A stretch of 64,000 bases of DNA from Solirubrobacterales bacterium (lineage in GTDB: Bacteria > Actinomycetota > Thermoleophilia > Solirubrobacterales > Solirubrobacteraceae), in the NCBI GenBank assembly GCA_003244205.1, contig QHBW01000034.1, positions 21,072-85,071 of the forward strand, written 5' to 3'. The translations under genes were made by a program, and so were the position numbers. A model generated the notes under the pieces. That model did not search any database, was not told where the DNA came from, and worked only from the letters and a program-made list of their open reading frames with translations. Positions 50,399 through 59,326 of the stretch are shown here, one piece after another. Every line of letters begins with the position of its first letter. Within the stretch, counting starts at the first letter, position 1.

Positions 50399-50521
50399 GG
50401 TTTCTCGGGCGCTCCGGTCGATCGAAGTTTGGCGGGTTGCTGACCCTCCACCCTAACGGCAGCGCCCTCGCTGGCGAGCAGCGCACCGGACACGGGACTG
50501 CCCTGGCAGACTGCCGCCGCG

Positions 50522-50971
50522 ATGGATCGTCCTGCGCCCAGCGAGGTGACGCCCGAGCTGTCGGGCCGCGTGCTGGCGGGCAGCTTTCCCGGGGACCTCG
50601 GTATCGAGCTCGTCGAGATCGAAGTCCAGCGCGTGGTCGGGCGCCTCGGCGTCGACCAACGCCACCTGCACCCTGGCGGCTACGTCCACGGCGGCGTCTG
50701 GGTCGCCTTCGCCGACACCGTCGCGGCCTGGGGCACGATGCGCAACCTCGTGCCGGGCACCGATTTCACGACCGCCGAGCTGAAGGCCAACGTGTTCGCC
50801 GCCGGACGCCCGGGCGACGTGCTGACGGCTGTCGGCGAGCCGCTCCACGTCGGCCGGCGCACCCAGGCCTGGGAGGTTCGTATTACCAAGGAAGAAAAGC
50901 TGGCCGCGTTGTTCGTCTGCACGCAGGTGATCCTCGAGCCGCGCACGGCGGCGTCCGAGCCCGCGGCGTAA
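50522..50971 (+). CDS. PaaI-type hot-dog thioesterase
   Basis: A 149-residue acyl-CoA thioesterase. HLHPGGYVHGGVWVAFADTVAAW (in parts: HPGGYVHGGVWVAFAD) is the PaaI active-site region, followed by TTAELKANVFAAGRPGDVLT and AWEVRITKEEKLAALFVCTQ. It is divergent from the acyl-CoA dehydrogenase gene and closely followed by ppa. The substrate is unknown; a role in CoA recycling is inferred. Confidence 0.83.
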   Translation: MDRPAPSEVTPELSGRVLAGSFPGDLGIELVEIEVQRVVGRLGVDQRHLHPGGYVHGGVWVAFADTVAAWGTMRNLVPGTDFTTAELKANVFAAGRPGDVLTAVGEPLHVGRRTQAWEVRITKEEKLAALFVCTQVILEPRTAASEPAA

Positions 50972-50985
50972 GCTTGCGCGCCGCG

Positions 50986-51480
50986 ATGCCGGAGTCCCTG
51001 CACTGCATCATCGAGATCCCCAAGGGGAGCCGGAACAAGTACGAATGGGACCACGAGCTCGACGCGATCACGCTCGACCGCTTTCTCTTCTCCTCGATGG
51101 TCTATCCGACGGACTACGGCTTCATCCCTGACACGCTCTCGCTCGACGGCGACCCGCTCGACGTGATGGTGTGCGTCTCGGAGGCGACCTTTCCCGGTTG
51201 CCTCATCCGCGTCAAGCCGATCGCACTCTTTCGCATGCGCGACGACAAGGGCCAGGATGACAAGGTCCTGTGCGTTCCGCTGTCGGACCCCAACTGGAAC
51301 ACGCTCGAGGAGCTCGATGACATCTCGATCCAGCTGCGCGACGAGATCTCCTACTTCTTCGGGCGCTACAAGGAGCCCGAAGGCAAGGTCGTCAAGGTCG
51401 ACGGCTGGTTTCCCAAGGAGGCAGCGCTCGACGAGATCGAGGCCTCACGCAAGCGCTGGCAGGAGCGCCAGGGCGGGTAG
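50986..51480 (+). CDS. ppa: Inorganic pyrophosphatase (family I)
   Basis: Hydrolyses pyrophosphate to drive biosynthesis. The 164 residues include IIEIPKGSRNKYEWDHE, FLFSSMVYPTDYGFIPDTL, the metal-binding signature DGDPLDVMV and YKEPEGKVVKVDGWFPKE. It starts 15 bases after the thioesterase stop; TAAGCT, formed by that stop codon, lies 11 bases before the ATG. Confidence 0.96.
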   Translation: MPESLHCIIEIPKGSRNKYEWDHELDAITLDRFLFSSMVYPTDYGFIPDTLSLDGDPLDVMVCVSEATFPGCLIRVKPIALFRMRDDKGQDDKVLCVPLSDPNWNTLEELDDISIQLRDEISYFFGRYKEPEGKVVKVDGWFPKEAALDEIEASRKRWQERQGG

Positions 51481-51489
51481 CCGGCGGCC

Positions 51490-52941
51490 GTGAACTTCGC
51501 CCGCGACGTGGTCGATGGCGCGCCACCCGGGCGCCCGGCGATCGTCGCCATCACGCGCGCCGGAGAACGCCTCGAGCTGAGCTTCGGCGAGGTCGCCGAG
51601 TCCTCGGCGCGCCTGGCGGGGACGCTCAGCGCGATTGGTGTCGGTCGCGGAGACGTGGTAATGACGCTCGTCGGCAACCGCCCCGAGTGGGTGCTCGCGC
51701 TGGTCGCCTGCTTCCGGCTCGGCGCCGTGGCGCTGCCGTGCACGGAGCAGCTTCGCGCCGCGGACCTGCGCCTGCGTTTGGCCGCCGCCAGACCGGCGCT
51801 GATAGTCGCCGACGAACGCAACGGCGATCAGCTGACGGGTGCAGCACCCGACTGCCCCGTGCTTACCGTTCCCGATCCGGCCCTGTTCGCCACCGAGAAG
51901 GCGCCGGCCGCCGAGCTCGACAGCGACGATCCCTGCCTGATCGTGTTCACCTCGGGCACAGCGGGGGAGCCCAAAGGCGTCGTGCACGCGCAGCGCTACC
52001 TCGCCGGCCAGGCCTTGCAGGCTGAGCACTGGCTCGCCCCACGAGCCAACGAGCTGGTGTGGTGCACCGCGGCCAGCGGATGGTCGAAGTCTGCGCGCAA
52101 CGCGTTCATCGCCCCCTGGGCGCGAGGCGCCACTGCCTTCCTTCACGATGCCCGCTTCGACCCGGCGCAGCGACTCGAGCTCGTGCGCCGCGAGCGCGTC
52201 AACGTGCTCTGCATGGCACCGACCGAGTACCGGGTCATGGCCAAGCGCGTAGAGCTGGGGCCCTGCCCTGATCTGCGCGGGGCGGTGGCCGCGGGGGAAG
52301 CGCTGAACCCGGAGGTGCTCTACGCCTGGCGCACCGCGACCGGCCTCGAGATCCGTGACGGCTACGGCCAGACCGAGACGGGGCAGCTGACCGGGATGTC
52401 GCCCGGCGAGGCCGCCCGACCGGGTTCGATGGGGCGAGCGCTCCCCGGGATCGGGCTCGAGGTCTCAGATGGCGAGCTGGTCGTCGATCCACGCACCGTT
52501 CCGACCTTCTTCTCTCACTATTTGGCCGAACCGGACGGTCCGGATCAAGCGACCACCTCTGGGCATTGGCACACCGGTGACCGTGTCCACTGCGACGACG
52601 ACGGATACTTCTATTTCGAGGGTCGCGGCGACGACATCATCATCTCCGCCGGCTACCGGATTGGCCCTTTCGAGGTGGAATCTGCCCTGGTGGCGCACCC
52701 CGCGGTGGCCGAAGCGGCGGTGGTTGGCGCGCCGGACGACGAGCGCGGCGCGATCGTGCGCGCGGTCGTCGTGCTGCGCGGCGGACACACTCCCAGCGAC
52801 GCGCTCGCCTCTGAGCTACAGGCGCACGTGCGCCAGCAGACCGCTCCCTACAAGTACCCGCGAATCGTCGACTTCGCCGACGCGCTGCCAAAGACAGCGA
52901 GCGGGAAGGTCCGCCGGGCTCTACTGCGCGCGAACAACTAG
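51490..52941 (+). CDS. AMP-forming acyl-CoA synthetase
   Basis: A 483-residue adenylate-forming ligase: CLIVFTSGTAGEPKGVVHAQ (P-loop), GYGQTETGQLTG, HWHTGDRVHCDDDGYFYFEG, GYRIGPFEVESALV and the C-terminal catalytic Lys in LPKTASGKVRRALL. It resembles medium-chain acyl-CoA/acetyl-CoA-type ligases. It is 9 bases after ppa, whose product would pull the reaction forward by removing pyrophosphate. GTG start. Confidence 0.9.
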   Translation: MNFARDVVDGAPPGRPAIVAITRAGERLELSFGEVAESSARLAGTLSAIGVGRGDVVMTLVGNRPEWVLALVACFRLGAVALPCTEQLRAADLRLRLAAARPALIVADERNGDQLTGAAPDCPVLTVPDPALFATEKAPAAELDSDDPCLIVFTSGTAGEPKGVVHAQRYLAGQALQAEHWLAPRANELVWCTAASGWSKSARNAFIAPWARGATAFLHDARFDPAQRLELVRRERVNVLCMAPTEYRVMAKRVELGPCPDLRGAVAAGEALNPEVLYAWRTATGLEIRDGYGQTETGQLTGMSPGEAARPGSMGRALPGIGLEVSDGELVVDPRTVPTFFSHYLAEPDGPDQATTSGHWHTGDRVHCDDDGYFYFEGRGDDIIISAGYRIGPFEVESALVAHPAVAEAAVVGAPDDERGAIVRAVVVLRGGHTPSDALASELQAHVRQQTAPYKYPRIVDFADALPKTASGKVRRALLRANN

Positions 52942-52954
52942 TAGCCGGGCGCGC

Positions 52955-53347
52955 TCAGCTCGGAACCGCGACGATCGCGTCGATCTCGACGAGCGCCCCT
53001 CGGGGCAGAGCGGCCACGCCGATGGCCACCCGCGCCGGCGGATCCTCTGCAAAGAAGCTGGCGTAGACCTCGTTGACCGCGTCGAACTGCCCGAGATCAG
53101 TCATGTAGACCGTGCAGCGCACGGCATTCGACAGCGATGTGTCCCCCGCCCGGCAGACCGCCGCTAGGTTGCGCAGACACTGGCCGGCCTGATCGGGTGC
53201 GGTCTCCCCGCCGAGCTCGCCGCTGACAGGGTCCAGCGGGATCTGGCCGGAGCAGAAGAGCACCGCGCCGCTGCGTATGCCCTGGGAGTAGGGACCGATC
53301 GCAGCCGGAGCGTCGGCTGCGGTGACGCTGAGACGATGCTGGGACAT
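52955..53347 (-). CDS. ridA: RidA-family enamine/imine deaminase
   Basis: A 130-residue RidA/YjgF protein that hydrolyses reactive enamines. [60 protein letters not shown] and [20 protein letters not shown] contain the conserved Arg and Glu of the active site. The start is ATG 53347. It is convergent with the acyl-CoA synthetase and divergent from the DUF255 gene. Confidence 0.9.
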   Translation of the reverse strand: MSQHRLSVTAADAPAAIGPYSQGIRSGAVLFCSGQIPLDPVSGELGGETAPDQAGQCLRNLAAVCRAGDTSLSNAVRCTVYMTDLGQFDAVNEVYASFFAEDPPARVAIGVAALPRGALVEIDAIVAVPS

Positions 53348-53418
53348 TGGCACTCCTTGGTCGAGATCGGGGCCCATCTTCCCCGTCGCGGAGGGTCGAT
53401 GGACTGCGAGCGTGACGC

Positions 53419-53424
53419 TAGCCT
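53419..53424 (+). promoter_or_regulatory. -10 element TAGCCT, leaderless type
   Basis: TAGCCT ends 8 bases before the ATG at 53433. Confidence 0.45.
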
Positions 53425-53432
53425 CGTTTGGC

Positions 53433-55442
53433 ATGCCCAACCGACTGGCCGCAGAGACCTCTCCGTACCTGCGCCAGCACATGGACAACCCCGTGGACTG
53501 GCGACCCTGGGGAGCCGAGGCGCTCGCCGAGGCCGCGGCTCGCGACGTCCCCCTGCTGGTCTCGATCGGCTACTCGGCGTGCCACTGGTGCCACGTGATG
53601 GAGCGCGAGTCCTTCGAGGACGAGGCCATCGCGCGCGCGATGAACGCGCGCTTTGTGTGCGTCAAGGTCGATCGCGAGGAGCGACCCGACGTGGACGCGA
53701 TCTACATGGAAGCCGTCCAGGCGATGACGGGCCACGGCGGCTGGCCGCTGAACGTGTTCATCACCCCCGCGCAGGTGCCGTTCTTCGGAGGAACGTACTT
53801 CCCTCCGGAGACGCGCCAGGGCATGCCGAGTTGGGCGATGGTGCTCGACGCTGTGGCCGACGCCTGGATCAACCGTCGCGCGGAGATCGACGCCACGGGG
53901 GCGCGCATGGCCGAGCGCTTGCAGGGCGCGGCTCTACTCGAGCCCGCCGCCGAGCCGATCGACGCCGGCATTCTCGACGAGGCGGTCGCCCGCCTAGGCG
54001 AGCACTACGACCGCGTCAACGGCGGCTTCGGCGGGGCGCCGAAGTTCCCGCCCGCATCGGTGATCGAGTTCCTGCTGCGGCGGGGGGAGCGCGAGATGTC
54101 GCTGGGAACGCTGCGAGCGATGGCACGTGGAGGGATCTTCGACCAGCTTGGCGGCGGATTTGCCCGCTACGCCGTCGACGCCACCTGGACGGTGCCACAT
54201 TTCGAAAAGATGCTCTATGACAACGCGCTGCTCGCGCGCGCCTACCTCCACGGCTGGCAGCTCTCGAGCGATCCGCTGCTGCGCGAGGTCTGCGAAGGCA
54301 CGCTGGACTTCCTGCTCGCCGAGCTGCGCTCGCCGGAGGGCGGCTTCCACGCGGCCCTCGACGCCGACTCAGAGGGAGTCGAAGGGCGCTACTACGTCTG
54401 GACGGCGGACGAGCTGCGCGCCCTGCTCGGCGCCGACGCGCAGGCGGCGATCGAGCACTTCGGCGTGAGCGAGCGCGGGAACTTCGAGGGTCGCGCCAAC
54501 GTGCTGGTGCGAGCGTACGACGGCGCGCCCGCCAACCTCCAGGCGATCCGGCGCACGCTGCTCGACGCGCGAGCGCAACGTGTACGCCCCGCTCTCGACG
54601 ACAAGCAGATCACATCGTGGAACGCACTTGCGATCGCCGCGCTCGCGGAGGCCGGAGCGGTGCTCGAACGAGCCGACTACCTAGCGGCGGCGACCGCGGC
54701 AGCCAACTTCGTGCTCACACGCCTACGCCGCCAAGACGGCCGGCTGCTGCGGACCTTCGCGCACGGGCAGGCGCGTCTCGACGGCTATCTCGAGGATCAC
54801 GCTTACCTGATCGATGCCCTGCTGACGCTCTATGAAGCGGGCTTCGATGGCCGCTTCTTCCTCGTCGCGCGCGAGCTCGCAGACACCATGATCGAACGGT
54901 TCAGCGATTCCCAGCGGGGCGGATTCTTCTCGGTCGCCAGCGACAGCGAGCCGCTGCTGGCGCGGCGCAAGGAGCTCGAGGACGCGCCGATCCCCTCGGG
55001 CAGCTCGGCGGCAGCGCTGGCCCTGCTGCGCCTAGCCGCGCTGAGCGGCGAGACGCGCTACGAAGATCGCGCGCTCGGCGCGCTGCGGCTGGTCGCCAAT
55101 CTGGTCACGCGCCACCCGCAGGCCTTTGCCCACGCCCTCAGCGCGCTCGACTTCCATCTCGCCCCGACGCACGAGGTCGCCCTGGTGGGTGATCGCGACG
55201 GCGTGGCGGCGCTCGCGCGCGTCGTGCGTGGACGTCTGCGTCCGCACCTCGTATTGGCCGGCGCCGTGGTCAACGCCGTCTCGGCATCCCGCGAGCCGAG
55301 CGGCGACCCCGTCCCGCTGCTCGCCGAGCGGGCTCCCGTCGACGGCCGCGCGGCAGCATACGTCTGCGAACGGTTTGCCTGCCGCCGACCAGTCACCGAG
55401 CCCGCGGAGCTGGCGCGCGAGCTCGGAGACACCACGCCCTAG
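53433..55442 (+). CDS. DUF255 thioredoxin-like/glycosidase-fold protein (YyaL/SPATA20 family)
   Basis: A 669-residue protein with an N-terminal thioredoxin-like domain starting [20 protein letters not shown] and carrying [15 protein letters not shown] (CxxC), followed by [19 protein letters not shown]. An alpha/alpha-barrel resembling N-acylglucosamine epimerases/glycosidases follows ([53 protein letters not shown]). The family is widespread; its biochemical role is unsettled. ATG 53433 is supported by TAGCCT. Confidence 0.9.
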   Translation: MPNRLAAETSPYLRQHMDNPVDWRPWGAEALAEAAARDVPLLVSIGYSACHWCHVMERESFEDEAIARAMNARFVCVKVDREERPDVDAIYMEAVQAMTGHGGWPLNVFITPAQVPFFGGTYFPPETRQGMPSWAMVLDAVADAWINRRAEIDATGARMAERLQGAALLEPAAEPIDAGILDEAVARLGEHYDRVNGGFGGAPKFPPASVIEFLLRRGEREMSLGTLRAMARGGIFDQLGGGFARYAVDATWTVPHFEKMLYDNALLARAYLHGWQLSSDPLLREVCEGTLDFLLAELRSPEGGFHAALDADSEGVEGRYYVWTADELRALLGADAQAAIEHFGVSERGNFEGRANVLVRAYDGAPANLQAIRRTLLDARAQRVRPALDDKQITSWNALAIAALAEAGAVLERADYLAAATAAANFVLTRLRRQDGRLLRTFAHGQARLDGYLEDHAYLIDALLTLYEAGFDGRFFLVARELADTMIERFSDSQRGGFFSVASDSEPLLARRKELEDAPIPSGSSAAALALLRLAALSGETRYEDRALGALRLVANLVTRHPQAFAHALSALDFHLAPTHEVALVGDRDGVAALARVVRGRLRPHLVLAGAVVNAVSASREPSGDPVPLLAERAPVDGRAAAYVCERFACRRPVTEPAELARELGDTTP

Positions 55443-55452
55443 CGCCGCGTCC

Positions 55453-56796
55453 TCACAGAATCGAGAGGTAGCGGTCGAGCTCCCAAGGAGTCACCTGGAC
55501 GCGATAGTCGTCCCACTCCTGACGCTTGATCTCGACGTAGCGGTTGAACATGTGCTCGCCAAGCGTGCGCAACACCAGCTCGGACTCCGCGGTGATCTCG
55601 ATCGCCTCGCCGAGCGTCTCGGGGAGCTGCTCGATCCCCAGCCGGCGACGCTCATCGGGCGAGAGGTGATAGAGGTTCTTCTCCATCGGCTCGGGCAACT
55701 CGTAGCCGTGCTCGATCCCCTCCAGCCCGGCCTGCAGCAGCACCGCGAAGGTCAGGTAGGGGTTACACGCGGGATCCGGGCAGCGCAGCTCCATCCGGGT
55801 CGTCTGCTCCTTGCCGGGGTGATAAAGGGGTACGCGCACGAGCGCCGAGCGGTTGCGTCGCGACCAGGCCACGTACACCGGCGCCTCGTATCCCGGCACC
55901 AGACGCTTGTAGGAGTTCACCCACTGCGCGAAGACCGAGCACACCTCCCGGGCATGGCGCAGCTGCCCGGCGATGAAGGCCTTGCCGACGTCCGAGAGGA
56001 AGTACTGGTCCTCGGCGTCGTAGAAGGCGTTCGTGCCCGCGCGAAAGAGCGACTGATGGGTATGCATTCCCGAGCCGTTCTCGCCGAACAGCGGCTTGGG
56101 CATGAACGTCGCGTGCAGGCCGTACTTGAGCGCGTACTCCTTCACCGTGATGCGGTAGGTCATGCAGTCGTCGGCCATCTTCATGGCGTCGGCGTAGCGC
56201 ATGTCGATCTCGTGCTGAGAGGGACCGACCTCGTGGTGGGTGTACTCGACGTGGATTCCGAGCTGCTCGAGCGCCAGCACCGTCTCGCGCCGGAGATCGG
56301 AGCCGGCGTCGAGCGTGGTCAGGTCGAAGTAGCCGCCCTCATCGAGCGGCTCGGTCGACTTGGCGTCGCGGAAGTAGAAGTACTCGAGCTCCGGTCCGAC
56401 GTTGAAGCGGTCGAAGCCCATCTCCGATGCACGCTGCAACGCGCGACGCAGCACGTGCCGGGGATCGCCCTCGTACGGCGTGCGCTCCGGCGTGACGATG
56501 TCAGCGAACATCCGCGCGACCCCACCCTCCTCCGCGGGACGCCAGGGAAGCGCGGCGAACGTCGCCGGATCGGGCATCGCGATCATGTCGGACTCCTCGA
56601 TCGCGTTGAACCCGGTGATCGACGATCCATCGAAACCCATCCCGCCCTCGAAGGCGTCCGCCAGCTCCGACGAGTTGATCGAGAAGGACTTGAGCTGTCC
56701 GAGGATGTCGGTGAACCACAGGCGAATAAAACGGATCCGCCGCTCCTCGACGATCGCCTGCACGTCCTCGGCGGTCAAAGGGCCGGTCTCGGGCAC
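55453..56796 (-). CDS. glnA: Glutamine synthetase type I (short, alpha-like)
   Basis: Makes glutamine from glutamate, ammonia and ATP. The 447-residue GSI protein has FEGGMGFDGSSITGF, FNVGPELEYFYF, VEYTHHEVGPSQHEIDMRYA (in parts: THHEVGPSQHEID), FGENGSGMHTHQSLF (ATP/Glu site), NRSALVRVPLY and MELRCPDPACNPYL. The length indicates the shorter GSI-alpha subclass. GTG start with GAAGGAG upstream and TAGGCT (56836-56841, minus strand) 39 bases ahead. Two long direct repeats precede the promoter. Confidence 0.95.
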   Translation of the reverse strand: MPETGPLTAEDVQAIVEERRIRFIRLWFTDILGQLKSFSINSSELADAFEGGMGFDGSSITGFNAIEESDMIAMPDPATFAALPWRPAEEGGVARMFADIVTPERTPYEGDPRHVLRRALQRASEMGFDRFNVGPELEYFYFRDAKSTEPLDEGGYFDLTTLDAGSDLRRETVLALEQLGIHVEYTHHEVGPSQHEIDMRYADAMKMADDCMTYRITVKEYALKYGLHATFMPKPLFGENGSGMHTHQSLFRAGTNAFYDAEDQYFLSDVGKAFIAGQLRHAREVCSVFAQWVNSYKRLVPGYEAPVYVAWSRRNRSALVRVPLYHPGKEQTTRMELRCPDPACNPYLTFAVLLQAGLEGIEHGYELPEPMEKNLYHLSPDERRRLGIEQLPETLGEAIEITAESELVLRTLGEHMFNRYVEIKRQEWDDYRVQVTPWELDRYLSIL

Positions 56797-56851
56797 GGGG
56801 TCTCCTTCAGTCTGTGGCTCGGGACAGCGCAGCGCAGCCTAGCGGCCGGAC

Positions 56852-56900
56852 CGAGGCGGCTGGGTGCCGACACACGGCGAGGCGGCTGGGTGCCGACACA
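56852..56900. repeat. Two 23-bp direct repeats upstream of glnA
   Basis: Identical 23-base units occupy 56852-56874 and 56878-56900 (26-base period), followed by a partial third (GCGAGGCGGG). Each reads GTGTCGGCACCCAGCCGCC on the minus strand. They lie just upstream of the glnA -10, where an activator or repressor could bind. Confidence 0.7.
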
Positions 56901-56914
56901 GCGAGGCGGGCGCC

Positions 56915-57292
56915 TCAGGCGGTCGGCCGCGAACCAACCCGACCAGCGTGGTGCTCGACCAGCCAGCGGCGCGCCCAGGCGCCGAGCTCGTCGAGCGCCG
57001 GCTCGAGGTCGTGACCCATCCGCGTGAGGGAGTAGTGCACGCGCACCGGTGGCCCCGGTTCGACCGTTCGCAGAACGACACCGCGCGCCTCGAGCTCCTT
57101 CATTCGCTCCGAGAGCAACCTGTCCGAGAGCTCCGGGACGGCGTTGGCAATCTCCGAGAAGCGCGCCGAGCGCCGATCCATCAGCACGCGCACGATCGCT
57201 CCTGTCCAGCGCTTGCCGATCAGCTCGACCGCCTCGTGGTAGAGGGGACAGCACGCACGCGGAGCGCTCGCTCGCGGCTCGCCGGAGACCAT
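56915..57292 (-). CDS. HxlR-family transcriptional regulator
   Basis: A 125-residue winged-helix regulator. CCPLYHEAVELIGKRWTGAI at the start (with Cys-Cys, often redox- or electrophile-sensing in this family), RRSARFSEIANAVPELSDRL and LSERMKELEARGVVLRTVEP as the recognition region, then VHYSLTRMGHDLEPAL. It lies 50 bases downstream of the AhpD-like gene on the same strand and may control it. Confidence 0.88.
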   Translation of the reverse strand: MVSGEPRASAPRACCPLYHEAVELIGKRWTGAIVRVLMDRRSARFSEIANAVPELSDRLLSERMKELEARGVVLRTVEPGPPVRVHYSLTRMGHDLEPALDELGAWARRWLVEHHAGRVGSRPTA

Positions 57293-57342
57293 CGCAGCGC
57301 CCAGGGTAACTGGCTCCGGGGGTGTGTGTCGACCGCGAGGGC

Positions 57343-57912
57343 TCAGGCCGCGCGCAGCGCTCGGGATTCCTCCACGGAGCCATCGACGGGCACCTCGCCG
57401 GCGACCGTCACCAGCGCCGCGAAGGACTCGAGCGCGACCGAGGCGATCGCCTCGAGGATCTCCTCGTCGCTCCAGTCCGCCTCGCGCGCCTCCTCGTGGA
57501 AATGCATGGCAAGGCGTCCGCGATTCTCGAGCAGCTCATGGAGGTAGCGCAGCAACGCGGCCTCGCGGGGGTCCGCGGAGTCGAACTCCCTTGCGCGCGC
57601 CACCTCGTCGATCCCGATACCGGCCGCCCGCGCCGCCCGCCTGTGCATTGCGACTCCCGCCGCCGAGCCGTGAAACTCGGCCACCGCCAGGGCGATGCGC
57701 TCGAGCGTGGCGAGGTCGAGCTGACCGTGGCGCAGCTCAGAGCGGAAGCGTGCATACGCACGCAGCGCCGCCGGAGAGCCTGCGAGCACTCCGAGGAAGT
57801 TCGGCAGCTGGCCGCCTCCGGCGAGGGCGCCCTTGAGAACTGGAAGCGATCCCTCCGGGGCGGTGAGATCGTCGTGGATCTGAAACCTGCTCATCGCTGT
57901 CTTCATGTTCAA
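57343..57912 (-). CDS. AhpD/carboxymuconolactone-decarboxylase-fold protein lacking the redox cysteines
   Basis: A 189-residue protein with the AhpD-like all-helical fold. LPNFLGVLAGSPAALRAY is followed by the core LERIALAVAEFHGSAAGVAMHRRAA. In redox-active relatives this core reads G-C-x-x-C-x-x-x-H; here the two Cys positions are Ser83 and Gly86, with His90 kept. Peroxidase or disulfide chemistry is therefore unlikely. Several upstream Mets exist (residues 1, 3, 7). It is probably co-transcribed with the HxlR regulator. Confidence 0.75.
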   Translation of the reverse strand: MNMKTAMSRFQIHDDLTAPEGSLPVLKGALAGGGQLPNFLGVLAGSPAALRAYARFRSELRHGQLDLATLERIALAVAEFHGSAAGVAMHRRAARAAGIGIDEVARAREFDSADPREAALLRYLHELLENRGRLAMHFHEEAREADWSDEEILEAIASVALESFAALVTVAGEVPVDGSVEESRALRAA

Positions 57913-58229
57913 ACCACCAGGTAGTGCGCTGTCGGGCGACAGGCAGTTGGACGGAGGCGGCTGCCGGGCGCTGATCCGGCGATGGCGCGACCTTACGATT
58001 GGTAAGTGTAGGTGATGGCGCGCTTGTCCGGAGGCTCAAGGCGGGCAGCGCACGACCCGGGCTCGATTGACTGCGCCCGCGTGCGCGAGCGTGTAACGGT
58101 TATACGCCGCGAGATAAACGATGGCTCAGCCGCGGTTCAACGCTGGCTGAAGCTTGGAGCGGCTCAGGCCTTGCGGTAGCTCAGTGCGGCGCGCGACTCA
58201 GTACGGCGCGCGACTCAGTGCGTCGCGAC
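57913..58229. other. 317-bp intergenic region with palindromes and repeats
   Basis: No gene is seen. It lies upstream of the AhpD-like gene and downstream of the RlpA-like gene (both minus strand). It holds CTTAC-N5-GTAAG (57992-58006) and CGTGTAACgGTTATACG (58090-58106), both operator-like palindromes, and the left part of a short tandem repeat next to the RlpA stop. Confidence 0.6.
57992..58006. promoter_or_regulatory. Operator-like inverted repeat
   Basis: CTTACGATTGGTAAG is a perfect 5-base inverted repeat, 80-94 bases upstream of the AhpD-like start. HxlR proteins bind similar short symmetric sites, so it is a candidate operator for the adjacent regulator. Confidence 0.4.
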
Positions 58230-58240
58230 TCAGTACGTCG
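58180..58240. repeat. Short tandem repeat at the 3' end of the RlpA-like gene
   Basis: CTCAGT recurs at 58180, 58197, 58214 and 58229 (spacing 17, 17, 15) within units like GACTCAGTrCGkCGCG. The array contains the RlpA-like stop codon. It looks like a slippage-generated repeat. Confidence 0.6.
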
Positions 58241-59150
58241 CGGCGACCGGGTCTGCCGAGGCGTAGGCGAGCGCCTGCGCAGTTGCCCATGTGAGGTCGA
58301 AGTCGCGGCCGTGGACGTAAGGGCCACGATCGACGACGCGCACCGTGATGAAGCGGTCGCCATAAGCCAGCGTCACCACGCTGCCGCACGGCAAGGTCCG
58401 ATGGGCCACGCCGAGGAGCCGATGGCTGAGGATCTCCCCGCACGCTGTGTGCTGGCCAAAGAGGCCCGGTCCGAAATAGCTGGCGCCGTAGGCGCGCATC
58501 TTGTAGTGGACGAGCGCTGCGCGCACGTCGGGGCCGACGACGCCGTCGGCAGGGAGACCTGCGTGGCGCTCGAAGGACTTGACGCGATCACGAGTCTTCG
58601 AGCCGAAGAAGCCGGTCACGGGGGCCATCCGCAGCACCCGCTGAAGCTCGCGGACGTCGCGACCCGACATCCCCGAGTGAAGCGGGCGGGCGCCGAGATC
58701 GACGTGCGCGAAGCTGGTGGCAGCCCGTGAGGTGGTCGCCGCGAGCAGGAGCAGCACGAGTCCCATGCCAACCGCCCAAGCGGCCACGCGATCGGGCTGG
58801 CCGAACAGCCCAGCCGCGCTGCGAGGTCGGCCTTCGCGGCGAGAGCGGACGTCCCATCGGGGCTCGGATTCGGGCAGCGTCCGGCGCGCGGAACGCGACC
58901 GGTCCTCTTGCGCGCTCGAGCGGTGCTGCTTGCGAGCGCTGGCCTCGAGCCTGAGATCGAGATGGCCGTCGTCGTCGCGCTGCCTTGCTGCCCGACGTTC
59001 CTTCTCAGCCCAGCGCTCGGCAGCCGCGGCGCGCTCTCGCGAGGTCGCCGGTCGCGCGGGCTCGGTGGCGGGCGGCACCGACGGTGCATCGGGCACGATC
59101 GCGAGCCTGGTGCGACGATCAGGGTCCTCTGGCCGTCCGGTGATGGTCAC
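58230..59150 (-). CDS. Membrane-anchored RlpA-like protein with PG-binding domain
   Basis: A 306-residue wall-associated protein: a 120-residue charged cytoplasmic N-terminus (Arg/Glu-rich), a membrane helix (about 122-141), a PG_binding_1-like domain (about 155-213, MSGRDVRELQRVLRMAPVTG and GVVGPDVRAALVHY) and a C-terminal double-psi beta-barrel (about 220-306; GASYFGPGLFG, CGEILSHRLLGVAHRTLPCG, VRVVDRGPYVHGRDFDLT). RlpA barrels cut denuded glycan; the catalytic Asp/His equivalents seem present. The start is GTG. A c-di-AMP riboswitch precedes it. Confidence 0.83.
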   Translation of the reverse strand: MTITGRPEDPDRRTRLAIVPDAPSVPPATEPARPATSRERAAAAERWAEKERRAARQRDDDGHLDLRLEASARKQHRSSAQEDRSRSARRTLPESEPRWDVRSRREGRPRSAAGLFGQPDRVAAWAVGMGLVLLLLAATTSRAATSFAHVDLGARPLHSGMSGRDVRELQRVLRMAPVTGFFGSKTRDRVKSFERHAGLPADGVVGPDVRAALVHYKMRAYGASYFGPGLFGQHTACGEILSHRLLGVAHRTLPCGSVVTLAYGDRFITVRVVDRGPYVHGRDFDLTWATAQALAYASADPVAATY

Positions 59151-59182
59151 CGTTCGGCGCTCGGGCGCGGGCGCGGGCAGGG

Positions 59183-59315
59183 TAAATCCTCTTTCGGTGG
59201 GCTTACGGGGTTAGCTGACGGGCTCGCGCTGAAAGAGCTGCGCTACGCCGTTGCCGGCGATTCGCCCCAACCAATGGGTCCCCCGCTTCCCGTCAAGACG
59301 GGAACTCAGCGGGTC
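59183..59315 (-). promoter_or_regulatory. ydaO/yuaA-type c-di-AMP riboswitch upstream of the RlpA-like gene
   Basis: On the minus strand: a TTCCCG/CGGGAA hairpin, AGCGGGGGACCCATTGG, TTGGGGCGAATCGCCGG, then GAGCCCGTCAGCTAACCCCG and a closing pair CTCTTTC/GAAAGAG. These are the conserved blocks of the class and match the element at 3197-3365 almost word for word. The GTG start is about 35 bases downstream. Boundaries are approximate. Confidence 0.9.
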
Positions 59316-59326
59316 TGCGGCGCGGG

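Noticed and set aside
52955..53488. Longer N-terminus for the RidA gene
   Set aside because: RidA proteins begin close to the conserved AAIGPYSQG; the extra 47 residues overlap the divergent DUF255 gene and have no family match. ATG 53347 fits.
56852..56900. Insertion-sequence end or CRISPR-like repeat near glnA
   Set aside because: The two units are direct, not inverted, have 3 bases between them and no transposase is near. A regulatory or dispersed repeat is more likely.
57324..57360. GGGGGTGTGTGTCGACC as another dispersed repeat copy
   Set aside because: Only about ten bases match the words near 56880 and 63986; too short to call a repeat family from this window.
58180..58240. CRISPR array
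   Set aside because: The units are 15-17 bases with no spacers and no cas genes nearby; it is a simple tandem repeat.
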